NCBI RefSeq assembly: GCF_037975245.1
Contig: NC_092580.1
Location: 9,275,001-9,339,000 of the forward strand
Reading direction: 5' to 3'
Source of the DNA: Apostichopus japonicus
Lineage: Eukaryota; Echinodermata; Holothuroidea; Aspidochirotida; Stichopodidae
DNA: 64,000 bases
Shown here: positions 12,265 through 23,439 of the stretch, in pieces
How the letters are laid out: each line of letters begins with the position of its first letter
Position numbering within the stretch: position 1 is the first letter of the stretch
Program-made: the position numbers and the translations under genes
Notes under the pieces: model-generated
Database searches by the model: none
Told to the model about the DNA's origin: nothing
The model's input: only the letters and a program-made list of their open reading frames with translations

Positions 12265-14454
12265 GGTGATCCCTAGGATCCACGTGCACCTCGACTATGA
12301 AGTTGGTCCGAGTTTCCATGCCTGAGATATCGCGTTTACAAAGTTCGTCACCATTTCTTCCCTGGTGACCTCAAATGACCTTCGACCGGAACCAAAATCC
12401 TTGGACTTCCCGTGATCCCTAGGATCCACGTGCACCGCGACTATGAAGTTGGTCCGAGTTTCCATGCTTGAGATATCGCGTTTACAAAGTTCGTCACCAT
12501 TTCTTCCCTGGTGACCTCAAATGACCTTCGACCGGAACCAAAATCAATGGACTTCCGGTGATCCCTAGGATCCACGTGCACCTCGACTATGAAGTTGGTC
12601 CGAGTTTCCATGCCTGAGATATCGCGTTTACAAAGTTCGTCACCATTTCTTCCCTGGTGACCTCAAATGACCTTCGACCGGAACCAAAATCCTTGGACTT
12701 CCCGTGATCCCTAGGATCCACGTGCACCGCGACTATGAAGTTGGTCCGAGTTTCCATGCCTGAGATATCTCGTTTACAAAGTTCGTCACCATTTCTTCCC
12801 TGGTGACCTCAAATGACCTTCGACCGGAACCAAAATCTATGGACTTCCGGTGATCTCTAGGATCCACGTGCACCCCGACTATGAAGTTGGTCCGAGTTTC
12901 CATGCCTGAGATATCGCGTTTACAAAGTTCGTCACCATTTCTTCCCTGGTGACCTCAAATGACCTTCGACCGGAACCAAAATCTATGGACTTCCGGTGAC
13001 GTCAAAGATCCACGTGCACCCCGACTATGAAGTTGGTCCGAGTTTCCATGCCTGAGATATCGCGTTTACAAAGTTCGTCAACATTTCTTCCCTGGTGACC
13101 TCAAATGACCTTCGACCGGAACCAAAATCTATGGACTTCCGGTGACGTCAAAGATCCACGTGCACTCCGACTATGAAGTTGGTCCGAGTTTCCATGCCTG
13201 AGATATCGCGTTTACAAAGTTCGTCACCATTTCTTCCCTGGTGACCTCAAATGACCTTCGACCGGAACCAAAATCTATGGACTTCCGGTGACGTCAAAGA
13301 TCCACGTGCACCCCGACTATGAAGTTGGTCCGAGTTTCCATGCCTGAGATATCGCGTTTACAAAGTTCGTCACCATTTCTTCCCTGGTGACCTCAAATGA
13401 CCTTCGACCGGAACCAAAATCTATGGACTTCCGGTGACGTCAAAGATCCACGTGCACCCCGACTATGAAGTTGGTCCGAGTTTCCATGCCTGAGATATCG
13501 CGTTTACAAAGTTCGTCACCATTTCTTCCCTGGTGACCTCAAATGACCTTCGACCGGAACCAAAATCTATGGACTTCCGGTGACGTCAAAGATCCACGTG
13601 CACCCCGACTATGAAGTTGGTCCGAGTTTCCATGCCTGAGATATCGCGTTTACAAAGTACGTCACCATTTCTTCCCTGGTGTTCTCAAATGACCTTCGAC
13701 CTCCACCAAAATCTATGGACTTCCGGTGACGTCAAAGATCCACGTGCACCCTGACTATGAAGTTGGTCCGACTTTCCATGCCTGAGATATCGCGTTTACA
13801 AAGTTCGTCACCATTTCTTCCCTGGTGACCTCAAATGACCTTCGACCGGTACCAAAATCCTTGGACTTCCGGTGATCCCTAGGATCCACGGGCACCCCGA
13901 CCATGAAGTTGGTCCGACTTTCCATGCCTGAGATATCGCGTTTACAAAGTTCGTCACCATTTCTTCCCTGGTGACCTCAAATGACCTTCGACCTCCACCA
14001 AAATATATGGACTTCCGGTGACGTCAAAGATCCACGTGCACCCCGACCATGAAGTTGGTCCGACTTTCCATGCCTGAGATATCGCGTTTACAAAGTTCGT
14101 CACCATTTCTTCCCTGGTGACCTCAAATGACCTTCGACCTCCACCAAAATATATGGACTTCCGGTGACGTCAAAGATCCACGTGCACCCCGACCATGAAG
14201 TTGGTCCGACTTTCCATGCCTGAGATATCGCGTTTACAAAGTTCGTCACCATTTCTACCCTGGTGACCTCAAATGACCTTCGACCTCCACCAAAATATAT
14301 GGACTTCCGGTGACGTCAAAGATCCACGTGCACCCCGACCATGAAGTTGGTCCGACTTTCCATGCCTGAGATATCGCGTTTACAAAGTTCGTCACCATTT
14401 CTTCCCTGGTGACCTCAAATGACCTTCGACCTCCACCAAAATATATGGACTTCC
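12265..14454. repeat. 15-monomer higher-order repeat, copy A
   Basis: This 2,190-bp block is exactly 15 monomers and is followed immediately by a second copy. Diagnostic order: CACCTCGAC unit, TTCCCGTGATCC, TCCATGCTTGAG (12,461), ATATCTCGTTT, GATCTCTAGG, a six-unit type III cassette at 12,995-13,870 including CACTCCGAC, then a chimeric unit at 13,871 (type I head, CGACCATG body) and three type II units. The adjacent duplicate implies recent unequal exchange in exact monomer register. Confidence 0.88.
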
Positions 14455-16644
14455 GGTGATCCCTAGGATCCACGTGCACCTCGACTATGAAGTTGGTCCG
14501 AGTTTCCATGCCTGAGATATCGCGTTTACAAAGTTCGTCACCATTTCTTCCCTGGTGACCTCAAATGACCTTCGACCGGAACCAAAATCCTTGGACTTCC
14601 CGTGATCCCTAGGATCCACGTGCACCGCGACTATGAAGTTGGTCCGAGTTTCCATGCTTGAGATATCGCGTTTACAAAGTTCGTCACCATTTCTTCCCTG
14701 GTGACCTCAAATGACCTTCGACCGGAACCAAAATCAATGGACTTCCGGTGATCCCTAGGATCCACGTGCACCTCGACTATGAAGTTGGTCCGAGTTTCCA
14801 TGCCTGAGATATCGCGTTTACAAAGTTCGTCACCATTTCTTCCCTGGTGACCTCAAATGACCTTCGACCGGAACCAAAATCCTTGGACTTCCCGTGATCC
14901 CTAGGATCCACGTGCACCGCGACTATGAAGTTGGTCCGAGTTTCCATGCCTGAGATATCTCGTTTACAAAGTTCGTCACCATTTCTTCCCTGGTGACCTC
15001 AAATGACCTTCGACCGGAACCAAAATCTATGGACTTCCGGTGATCTCTAGGATCCACGTGCACCCCGACTATGAAGTTGGTCCGAGTTTCCATGCCTGAG
15101 ATATCGCGTTTACAAAGTTCGTCACCATTTCTTCCCTGGTGACCTCAAATGACCTTCGACCGGAACCAAAATCTATGGACTTCCGGTGACGTCAAAGATC
15201 CACGTGCACCCCGACTATGAAGTTGGTCCGAGTTTCCATGCCTGAGATATCGCGTTTACAAAGTTCGTCAACATTTCTTCCCTGGTGACCTCAAATGACC
15301 TTCGACCGGAACCAAAATCTATGGACTTCCGGTGACGTCAAAGATCCACGTGCACTCCGACTATGAAGTTGGTCCGAGTTTCCATGCCTGAGATATCGCG
15401 TTTACAAAGTTCGTCACCATTTCTTCCCTGGTGACCTCAAATGACCTTCGACCGGAACCAAAATCTATGGACTTCCGGTGACGTCAAAGATCCACGTGCA
15501 CCCCGACTATGAAGTTGGTCCGAGTTTCCATGCCTGAGATATCGCGTTTACAAAGTTCGTCACCATTTCTTCCCTGGTGACCTCAAATGACCTTCGACCG
15601 GAACCAAAATCTATGGACTTCCGGTGACGTCAAAGATCCACGTGCACCCCGACTATGAAGTTGGTCCGAGTTTCCATGCCTGAGATATCGCGTTTACAAA
15701 GTTCGTCACCATTTCTTCCCTGGTGACCTCAAATGACCTTCGACCGGAACCAAAATCTATGGACTTCCGGTGACGTCAAAGATCCACGTGCACCCCGACT
15801 ATGAAGTTGGTCCGAGTTTCCATGCCTGAGATATCGCGTTTACAAAGTACGTCACCATTTCTTCCCTGGTGTTCTCAAATGACCTTCGACCTCCACCAAA
15901 ATCTATGGACTTCCGGTGACGTCAAAGATCCACGTGCACCCTGACTATGAAGTTGGTCCGACTTTCCATGCCTGAGATATCGCGTTTACAAAGTTCGTCA
16001 CCATTTCTTCCCTGGTGACCTCAAATGACCTTCGATCGGTACCAAAATCCTTGGACTTCCGGTGATCCCTAGGATCCACGGGCACCCCGACTATGAAGTT
16101 GGTCCGAGTTTCCATGCCTGAGATATCGCGTTTACAAAGTTCGTCACCATTTCTTCCCTGTTGACCTCAAATGACCTTCGACCTCCACCAAAATATATGG
16201 ACTTCCGGTGACGTCAAAGATCCACGTGCACCCCGACCATGAAGTTGGTCCGACTTTCCATGTCTGAGATATCGCGTTTACAAAGTTCGTCACCATTTCT
16301 TCCCTGGTGACCTCAAATGACCTTCGACCTCCACCAAAATATATGGACTTCCGGTGACGTCAAAGATCCACGTGCACCCCGACCATGAAGTTGGTCCGAC
16401 TTTCCATGCCTGAGATATCGCGTTTACAAAGTTCGTCACCATTTCTTCCCTGGTGACCTCAAATGACCTTCGACCTCCACCAAAATATATGGACTTCCGG
16501 TGACGTCAAAGATCCACGTGCACCCCGACCATGAAGTTGGTCCGACTTTCCATGCCTGAGATATCGCGTTTACAAAGTTCGTCACCATTTCTTCCCTGGT
16601 GACCTCAAATGACCTTCGACCTCCACCAAAATATATGGACTTCC
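14455..16644. repeat. 15-monomer higher-order repeat, copy B
   Basis: Repeats copy A at an offset of 2,190 bp, with the TCCATGCTTGAG marker at 14,651 and the GTTCTCAAAT marker at 15,871. I noticed only a few differences: CGATCGGTACC near 16,033 against CGACCGGTACC, and the unit at 16,061 has CGACTATG where copy A has CGACCATG. That last difference places a template switch inside one monomer. Confidence 0.88.
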
Positions 16645-17228
16645 GGTGACGTCAAAGATCCACGTGCACCCCGACCATGAAGTTGGTCCGACTTTCCATT
16701 CCTGAGATATCGCGTTTACAAAGTTCGTCACCATTTCTTCTCTGGTGACCTCAAATGACCTTCGACCTCCACCAAAATATATGGACTTCCGGTGACGTCA
16801 AAGATCCACGTGCACCCCGACCATGAAGTTGGTCCGACTTTCCATGCCTGAGATATCGCGTTTACAAAGTTCGTCACCATTTCTTCTCTGGTGACCTCAA
16901 ATGACCTTCGACCTCCACCAAAATATATGGACTTCCGGTGACGTCAAAGATCCACGTGCACCCCGACCATGAAGTTGGTCCGACTTTCCATGCCTGAGAT
17001 ATCGCGTTTACAAAGTTCGTCACCATTTCTTCTCTGGTGACCTCAAATGACCTTCGACCTCCACCAAAATATATGGACTTCCGGTGACGTCAAAGATCCA
17101 CGTGCACCCCGACCATGAAGTTGGTCCGACTTTCCATGCCTGAGATATCGCGTTTACAAAGTTCGTCACCATTTCTTCTCTGGTGACCTCAAATGACCTT
17201 CGACCGGAAGCAAAATCAATAGACTTCC
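16207..17228. repeat. Longest type II run (seven units)
   Basis: Units at 16,207, 16,353, 16,499, 16,645, 16,791, 16,937 and 17,083 are all type II. The later ones share TTCTTCTCTGG instead of TTCTTCCCTGG, a sublineage expanding unit by unit. The run ends at the recurrent CAATAGAC boundary near 17,213. Confidence 0.85.
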
Positions 17229-17812
17229 GGTGATCCCTAGGATCCACGTGCACCGCGACTATGAAGTTGGTCCGAGTTTCCATGCCTGAGATATCGCGTT
17301 TACAAAGTTCGTCACCATTTCTTCCCTGGTGACCTCAAATGACCTTCGACCGGAACCAAAATCCTTGGACTTCCGGTGATCCCTAGGATCCACGTGCACC
17401 GCGACTATGAAGTTGGTCCGAGTTTCCATGCCTGAGATATCGCGTTTACAAAGTTCGTCACCATTTCTTCCCTGGTGACCTCAAATGACCTTCGACCGGA
17501 ACCAAAATCCTTGGACTCCCGGTGATCCCTAGGATCCACGTGCACCCCGACTATGAAGTTGGTCCGAGTTTCCATGCCTGAGATATCGCGTTTACAAAGT
17601 TCGTCACCATTTCTTCCCTGGTGACCTCAAATGACCTTCGACCGGAACCAAAATCTATGGACTTCCGGTGATCTCTAGGATCCACGTGCACCCCGTCTAT
17701 GAAGTTGGTCCGAGTTTCCATGCCTGAGATATCGCGTTTACAAAGTTCGTCACCATTTCTTCCCTGGTGACCTCAAATGACCTTCGACCGGAACCAAAAT
17801 CTATGGACTTCC

Positions 17813-18688
17813 GGTGACGTCAAAGATCCACGTGCACCCCGACTATGAAGTTGGTCCGAGTTTCCATGCCTGAGATATCGCGTTTACAAAGTTCGTCAAC
17901 ATTTCTTCCCTGGTGACCTCAAATGACCTTCGACCGGAACCAAAATCTATGGACTTCCGGTGACGTCAAAGATCCACGTGCACCCCGACTATGAAGTTGG
18001 TCCGAGTTTCCATGCCTGAGATATCGCGTTTACAAAGTTCGTCACCATTTCTTCCCTGGTGACCTCAAATGACCTTCGACCGGAACCAAAATCTATGGAC
18101 TTCCGGTGACGTCAAAGATCCACGTGCACCCCGACTATGAAGTTGGTCCGAGTTTCCATGCCTGAGATATCGCGTTTACAAAGTTCGTCACCATTTCTTC
18201 CCTGGTGACCTCAAATGACCTTCGACAGGAACCAAAATCTATGGACTTCCGGTGACGTCAAAGATCCACGTGCACCCCGACTATGAAGTTGGTCCGAGTT
18301 TCCATGCCTGAGATATCGCGTTTACAAAGTTCGTCACCATTTCTTCCCTGGTGACCTCAAATGACCTTCGACCGGAACCAAAATCTATGGACTTCCGGTG
18401 ACGTCAAAGATCTACGTGCACCCCGACTATGAAGTTGGTCCGAGTTTCCATGCCTGAGATATCGCGTTTACAAAGTACGTCACCATTTCTTCCCTGGTGT
18501 TCTCAAATGACCTTCGACCTCCACCAAAATCTATGGACTTCCGGTGACGTCAAAGATCCACGTGCACCCTGACTATGAAGTTGGTCCGACTTTCCATGCC
18601 TGAGATATCGCGTTTACAAAGTTCGTCACCATTTCTTCCCTGGTGACCTCAAATGACCTTCGACCGGAACCAAAATCCTTGGACTTCC
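17813..18688. repeat. Type III cassette, copy 5
   Basis: Six units with the same variant order as the cassettes at 5,841, 12,995 and 15,185. The GTTCTCAAAT marker (18,499) lies 2,628 bp (18 monomers) beyond that of the 15,185 cassette. Private variants include CGACAGGAACC near 18,226 and GATCTACG near 18,409. Confidence 0.83.
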
Positions 18689-21600
18689 GGTGATCCCTAG
18701 GATCCACGGGCACCCCGACTATGAAGTTGGTCCGAGTTTCCATGCCTGAGATATCGCGTTTACAAAGTTCGTCACCATTTCTTCCCTGGTGACCTCAAAT
18801 GACCTTCGACCGGAACCAAAATCCTTGGACTTCCGGTGATCTCTAGGATCCACGTGCACCGCGACTATGAAGTTGGTCCGAGTTTCCATGCCTGAGATAT
18901 CGCGTTTACAAAGTTCGTCACCATTTCTTCCCTGGTGACCTCAAATGACCTTCGACCGGAACCAAAATCCTTGGACTTCCGGTGATCTCTAGGATCCACG
19001 TGCATCCCGACTATGAAGTTGGTCCGAGTTTCCATGCCTGAGATATCGCGTTTACAAAGTTCGTCACCATTTCTTCCCTGGTGACCTCAAATGACCTTCG
19101 ACCGGAACCAAAATCCTTGGACTTCCGGTGATCTCTAGGATCCACGTGCACCGCGACTATGAAGTTGGTCCGAGTTTCCATGCCTGAGATATCGCGTTTA
19201 CAAAGTTCGTCACCATTTCTTCCCTGGTGACCTCAAATGACCTTCGACCGGAACCAAAATCCTTGGACTTCCGGTGATCCCTAGGATCCACGTGCACCCC
19301 GACTATGAAGTTGGTCCGAGTTTCCATGCCTGAGATATCGCGTTTACAAAGTTCGTCACCATTTCTTCCCTGGTGACCTCAAATGACCTTCGACCGGAAC
19401 CAAAATCCTTGGACTTCCGGTGATCCCTAGGATCCACGTGCACCCCGACTATGAAGTTGGTCCGAGTTTCCATGCCTGAGATATCGCGTTTACAAAGTTC
19501 GTCAACATTTCTTCCCTGGTGACCTCAAATGACCTTCGACCGGAACCAAAATCGATGGACTTCCGGTGATCCCTAGGATCCACGTGCACCGCGACTATGA
19601 AGTTGGTCCGAGTTTCCATGCCTGAGATATCTCGTTTACAAAGTTCGTCACCATTTCTTCCCTGGTGACCTCAAATGACCTTCGACCGGAACCAAAATCT
19701 ATGGACTTCCGGTGATCTCTAGGATCCACGTGCACCCCGACTATGAAGTTGGTCCGAGTTTCCATGCCTGAGATATCGCGTTTACAAAGTTCGTCACCAT
19801 TTCTTCCCTGGTGACCTCAAATGACCTTCGACCGGAACCAAAATCCTTGGACTTCCGGTGACGTCAAAGATCCACGTGCACCCCGACTATGAAGTTGGTC
19901 CGAGTTTCCATGCCTGAGATATCGCGTTTACAAAGTTCGTCATCATTTCTTCCCTGGTGACCTCAAATGACCTTCGACCGGAACCAAAATCCTTGGACTT
20001 CCGGTGATCTCTAGGATCCACGTGCACCGCGACTATGAAGTTGGTCCGAGTTTCCATGCCTGAGATATCGCGTTTACAAAGTTCGTCACCATTTCTTCCC
20101 TGGTGACCTCAAATGACCTTCGACCGGAACCAAAATCCTTGGACTTCCGGTGATCCCTAGGATCCACGTGCACCGCGACTATGAAGTTGGTCCGACCTTC
20201 CATGCCTGAGATATCGCGTTTACAAAGTTCGTCACCATTTCTTCCCTGGTGACCTCAAATGACCTTCGACCGGAACCAAAATCCTTGGACTACCGGTGAT
20301 CCCTAGGATCCACGTGCACCCCGACTATGAAGTTGGTCCGAGTTTCCATGCCTGAGATATCGCGTTTACAAAGTTCGTCAACATTTCTTCCCTGGTGACC
20401 TCAAATGACCTTCGACCGGAACCAAAATCGATGGACTTCCGGTGATCCCTAGGATCCACGTGCACCGCGACTATGAAGTTGGTCCGAGTTTCCATGCCTG
20501 AGATATCTCGTTTACAAAGTTCGTCACCATTTCTTCCCTGGTGACCTCAAATGACTTTCGACCGGAACCAAAATCTATGGACTTCCGGTGATCTCTAGGA
20601 TCCACGTGCACCCCGACTATGAAGTTGGTCCGAGTTTCCATGCCTGAGATATCGCGTTTACAAAGTTCGTCACCATTTCTTCCCTGGTGACCTCAAATGA
20701 CCTTCGACCGGAACCAAAATCTATGGACTTCCGGTGACGTCAAAGATCCACGTGCACCCCGACTATGAAGTTGGTCCGAGTTTCCATGCCTGAGATATCG
20801 CGTTTACAAAGTTCGTCACCATTTCTTCCCTGGTGACCTCAAATGACCTTCGACCGGAACCAAAATCTATGGACTTCCGGTGACGTCAAAGATCCACGTG
20901 CACCCCGACTATGAAGTTGGTCCGAGTTTCCATGCCTGAGATATCGCGTTTACAAAGTTCGTCACCATTTCTTCCCTGGTGACCTCAAATGACCTTCGAC
21001 CGGAACCAAAATCTATGGACTTCCGGTGACGTCAAAGATCCACGTGCACCCCGACTATGAAGTTGGTCCGAGTTTCCATGCCTGAGATATCGCGTTTACA
21101 AAGTTCGTCACCATTTCTTCCCTGGTGACCTCAAATGACCTTCGACCGGAACCAAAATCCTTGGACTTCCGGTGATCCCTAGGATCCACGGGCACTCCGA
21201 CTATGAAGTTGGTCCGAGTTTCCATGCCTGAGATATCGCGTTTACAAAGTTCGTCACCATTTCTTCCCTGGTGACCTCAAATGACCTTCGACCGGAACCA
21301 AAATCCTTGGACTTCCGGTGACGTCAAAGATCCACGTGCACCCCGACTATGAAGTTGGTCCGAGTTTCCATGCCTGAGATATCGCGTTTACAAAGTTCGT
21401 CACCATTTCTTCCCTGGTGACCTCAAATGACCTTCGACCGGAACCAAAATCCTTGGACTTCCGGTGATCCCTAGGATCCACGTGCACCGCGACTATGAAG
21501 TTGGTCCGAGTTTCCATGCCTGAGATATCGCGTTTACAAAGTTCGTCACCATTTCTTCCCTGGTGACCTCAAATGACCTTCGACCGGAACCAAAATCCTT
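18689..21600. repeat. Array 1, right-central block, type I with sporadic type III heads
   Basis: Twenty monomers, mostly type I with CCTTGGAC, GATCTCTAGG and CACCGCGAC variants. GACGTCAAAG heads occur at 19,857, 20,733, 20,879, 21,025 and 21,317. A CCACGGGCAC unit at 21,171 again follows GACGTCAAAG units, although the GTTCTCAAAT step is missing here, so this looks like a shortened cassette. Only satellite is present. Confidence 0.8.
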
Positions 21601-22600
21601 GGACTTCCGGTGATCTCTAGGATCCACGTGCACCGCGACTATGAAGTTGGTCCGAGTTTCCATGCCTGAGATATCGCGTTTTCAAAGTTCGTCACCATTT
21701 CTTCCCTGGTGACCTCAAATGACCTTCGACCGGAACCAAAATCCTTGGACTTCCGGTGATCCCTAGGATCCACGTGCACCTCGACTATGAAGTTGGTCCG
21801 AGTTTCCATGCCTGAGATATCGCGTTTACAAAGTTCGTCACCATTTCTTCCCTGGTGACCTCAAATGACCTTCGACCGGAACCAAAATCCTTGGACTTCC
21901 GGTGATCTCTAGGATCCACGTGCACCGCGACTATGAAGTTGGTCCGAGTTTCCATGCCTGAGATATCGCGTTTTCAAAGTTCGTCACCATTTCTTCCCTG
22001 GTGACCTCAAATGACCTTCGACCGGAACCAAAATCCTTGGACTTCCGGTGATCCCTAGGATCCACGTGCACCTCGACTATGAAGTTGGTCCGAGTTTCCA
22101 TGCCTGAGATATCGCGTTTACAAAGTTCGTCACCATTTCTTCCCTGGTGACCTCAAATGACTTTCGACCGGAACCAAAATCCTTGGACTTCCGGTGATCC
22201 CTAGGATCCACGTGCACCGCGACTATGAAGTTGGTCCGAGTTTCCATGCCTGAGATATCGCGTTTACAAAGTTCGTCACCATTTATTCCCTGGTGACCTC
22301 AAATGACTTTCGACCGTAACCAAAATATGTTGACTTCCGGTGATCCCTAGGATCCACGTGCACCCCGACTATGAAGTTGGTCCGAGTTTCCATGCCTGAG
22401 ATATCGCGTTTACAAAGTTCGTCACCATTTCTTCCCTGGTGACCTCAAATGACTTTCGACCGGAACCAAATTATATTGACTTCCGGTGATCCCTAGAATC
22501 CACGTGCACCCCGACTATGAAGTTGGTCCGAGTTTCCATGCCTGAGATATCGCGTTTACAATGTTCGTCACCATTTCTTCCCTGGTGACCTCAAATGACC
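21601..22600. repeat. Higher-order block, copy of 9,191-10,190
   Basis: Matches 9,191-10,190 at an offset of 12,410 bp, including TTTTCAAAG at 21,680 and 21,972 and the ATTTATTCCC, CGTAACC and CCTAGAATCC units. A private change (AATATGTTGAC near 22,326) separates it from its partner. Beyond about 22,600 the left copy continues into type II units while this copy passes into diverged edge monomers. Confidence 0.85.
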
Positions 22601-23347
22601 TTTGATCTCTTTTAAAATCTATGGATTTCCGGTGATTTCTAGGATCCACGTGCACCCCGACTATGAAGTTGGTCCGACCTTCCCTGCCTGAGATATCGCG
22701 TTTACAAAGTTCGTCACCATTTATTCCCTGGTGACCTCAAATGACCTTTGACCTCTATCGAAATCTATGGACTTCCGGTGATCCCTAGTATCCACGTGCA
22801 CACGGATTATGAAGTTGGTCCGACCTTTCCTGCCTGAGATATCGCGTTTACAAAGTTCGTCACCATTTCTTCCCTGGTGACCTCAAATGACCTTTGATCT
22901 CTTTAAAAATCTATGGACTTCCGGTGATTTCTAGGATCTACGTGCACACGGATTATGAAGTTGGTCCGAGTTTCCCTGTCTGAGATATCGCGTTTACAAA
23001 GTTCGTCACCATTTATTCCCTGGTGACCTCAAATGACCTTTGACCTCTATCGAAATCCATGGACTTCCGGTGATTCCTAGTATCCACGTGCACACGGATT
23101 ATGAAGTTGGTCCGACCTTTCCTGCCTGAGATATCGCGTTTACAAAGTTCGTCACCATTTATTCCCTGGTGACCTCAAATGACCTTTGACCTCCACCAAA
23201 ATATATGGATTTCCGGTGACGTCAAAGATCCACATGCACACTGACTATGAAGTTAGTCTGACCTTCCATGTCTGAGATATCGCGTTTACAAAGTTCTTCA
23301 CCGTTTCTTGCCCGATGACCCCGAATGACCTTTGACCTGCACCAAAA
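22601..23347. repeat. Diverged edge monomers of array 1
   Basis: Units at 22,631, 22,777, 22,923, 23,069 and 23,215 keep the 146-bp phase but differ from the core at many positions: CACACGGATTATG, CCTTTCCTGCC, TTGACCTCTATCG, GATCTCTTTAAAA. The last unit (23,215) is most diverged, with CACATGCAC, AAGTTAGTCTG, TTCTTCACCGTTTCTTGCCCG and GACCCCGAATGACC, and stops about 13 bases short of full length. Decay toward the boundary is classical satellite-edge behaviour: terminal units escape homogenisation. The terminal unit has the GACGTCAAAG head, and CTCCACC lies just before it, so type II may be an old form. Confidence 0.9.
22732..22754 (-). promoter_or_regulatory. Composite DR4+DR1 nuclear-receptor-like motif (edge copy)
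   Basis: TGACCT-N4-TGACCT-N1-TGACCT on the plus strand is, on the minus strand, AGGTCA half-sites in DR1 then DR4 spacing. The DR1 part is a perfect AGGTCA-A-AGGTCA, the arrangement bound by RXR, HNF4 and COUP-type receptors; DR4 is the arrangement bound by TR or LXR with RXR. The same composite occurs 292 and 438 bp further on, ending at 23,046 and 23,192. A DR1 with a degraded first half-site ends at 23,338. In core units the DR1 is degraded by TTCGACC. Binding is inferred from motif alone. Confidence 0.5.
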
Positions 23348-23360
23348 GTTCAATACCGAT
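23340..23360. other. Junction between the 146-bp and 22-bp satellites
   Basis: The last 146-bp monomer ends at about ACCAAAA (23,341-23,347). After a few bases (GTTCA) the first recognisable 22-bp unit starts with ATACCGATAAATCGAAT. There is no intervening unique sequence, transposon end or target-site duplication that I can see. The first 22-bp units are also irregular (TTTACGATACC, ATAAATAGAATG, GTGCAGTACC), so both satellites are diverged at their shared border. Confidence 0.85.
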
Positions 23361-23439
23361 AAATCGAATTTACGATACCGATAAATAGAATGTGCAGTAC
23401 CGATTAATCGAATGTGCGGTACCGATATATCGAACGTGC

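Larger units (their letters stand above)
1..23347. repeat. 146-bp tandem satellite array (array 1)
   Basis: Head-to-tail array, all units in one orientation, about 159 complete monomers and one truncated one. Taking GGTG of GGTGATCCCTAGG as unit position 1, unit starts recur at 1, 147, 293 and on to 7,155, 14,455, 22,485, 22,631, 22,777, 22,923, 23,069 and 23,215, all equal to 1+146k. Landmarks inside a unit: CACGTG at 17-22, GATATCGCG near 62-70, TTCGTCACCATTTCTTCCC near 80-98, TGACCTCAAATGACCT at 102-117. Most core units differ at only a few diagnostic positions. No unit encodes a plausible protein. The period equals nucleosome-core length, as in several centromeric satellites, but a centromeric role is only inference. 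I do not recognise the satellite by name. Confidence 0.98.

Noticed and set aside
4318-17283. Eight minus-strand open frames of 84-87 codons beginning METRTNFIV in array 1
   Set aside because: Each spans about 1.8 satellite monomers, is repeated only because the monomer repeats, and lacks any promoter, ribosome or splice context. The frame shifts from unit to unit (146 = 2 mod 3), so there is no continuous coding constraint.
1-23347. CENP-B box in the 146-bp unit
   Set aside because: The best candidate, on the minus strand across CCCCGACTATGAAGTT, matches only part of the essential TTCG-N4-A-N2-CGGG core; the TTCG portion is absent.
1-23347. Naming the host from the motif TGACCTCAAATGACC
   Set aside because: I have an unverified impression that similar strings occur in dispersed repeats of marine invertebrates, but I cannot check it and did not use it as evidence.
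23340-23360. Transposon or integration boundary at the satellite junction
   Set aside because: No terminal inverted repeat, poly-A tail or target-site duplication is visible; only a truncated monomer followed by irregular 22-bp units.
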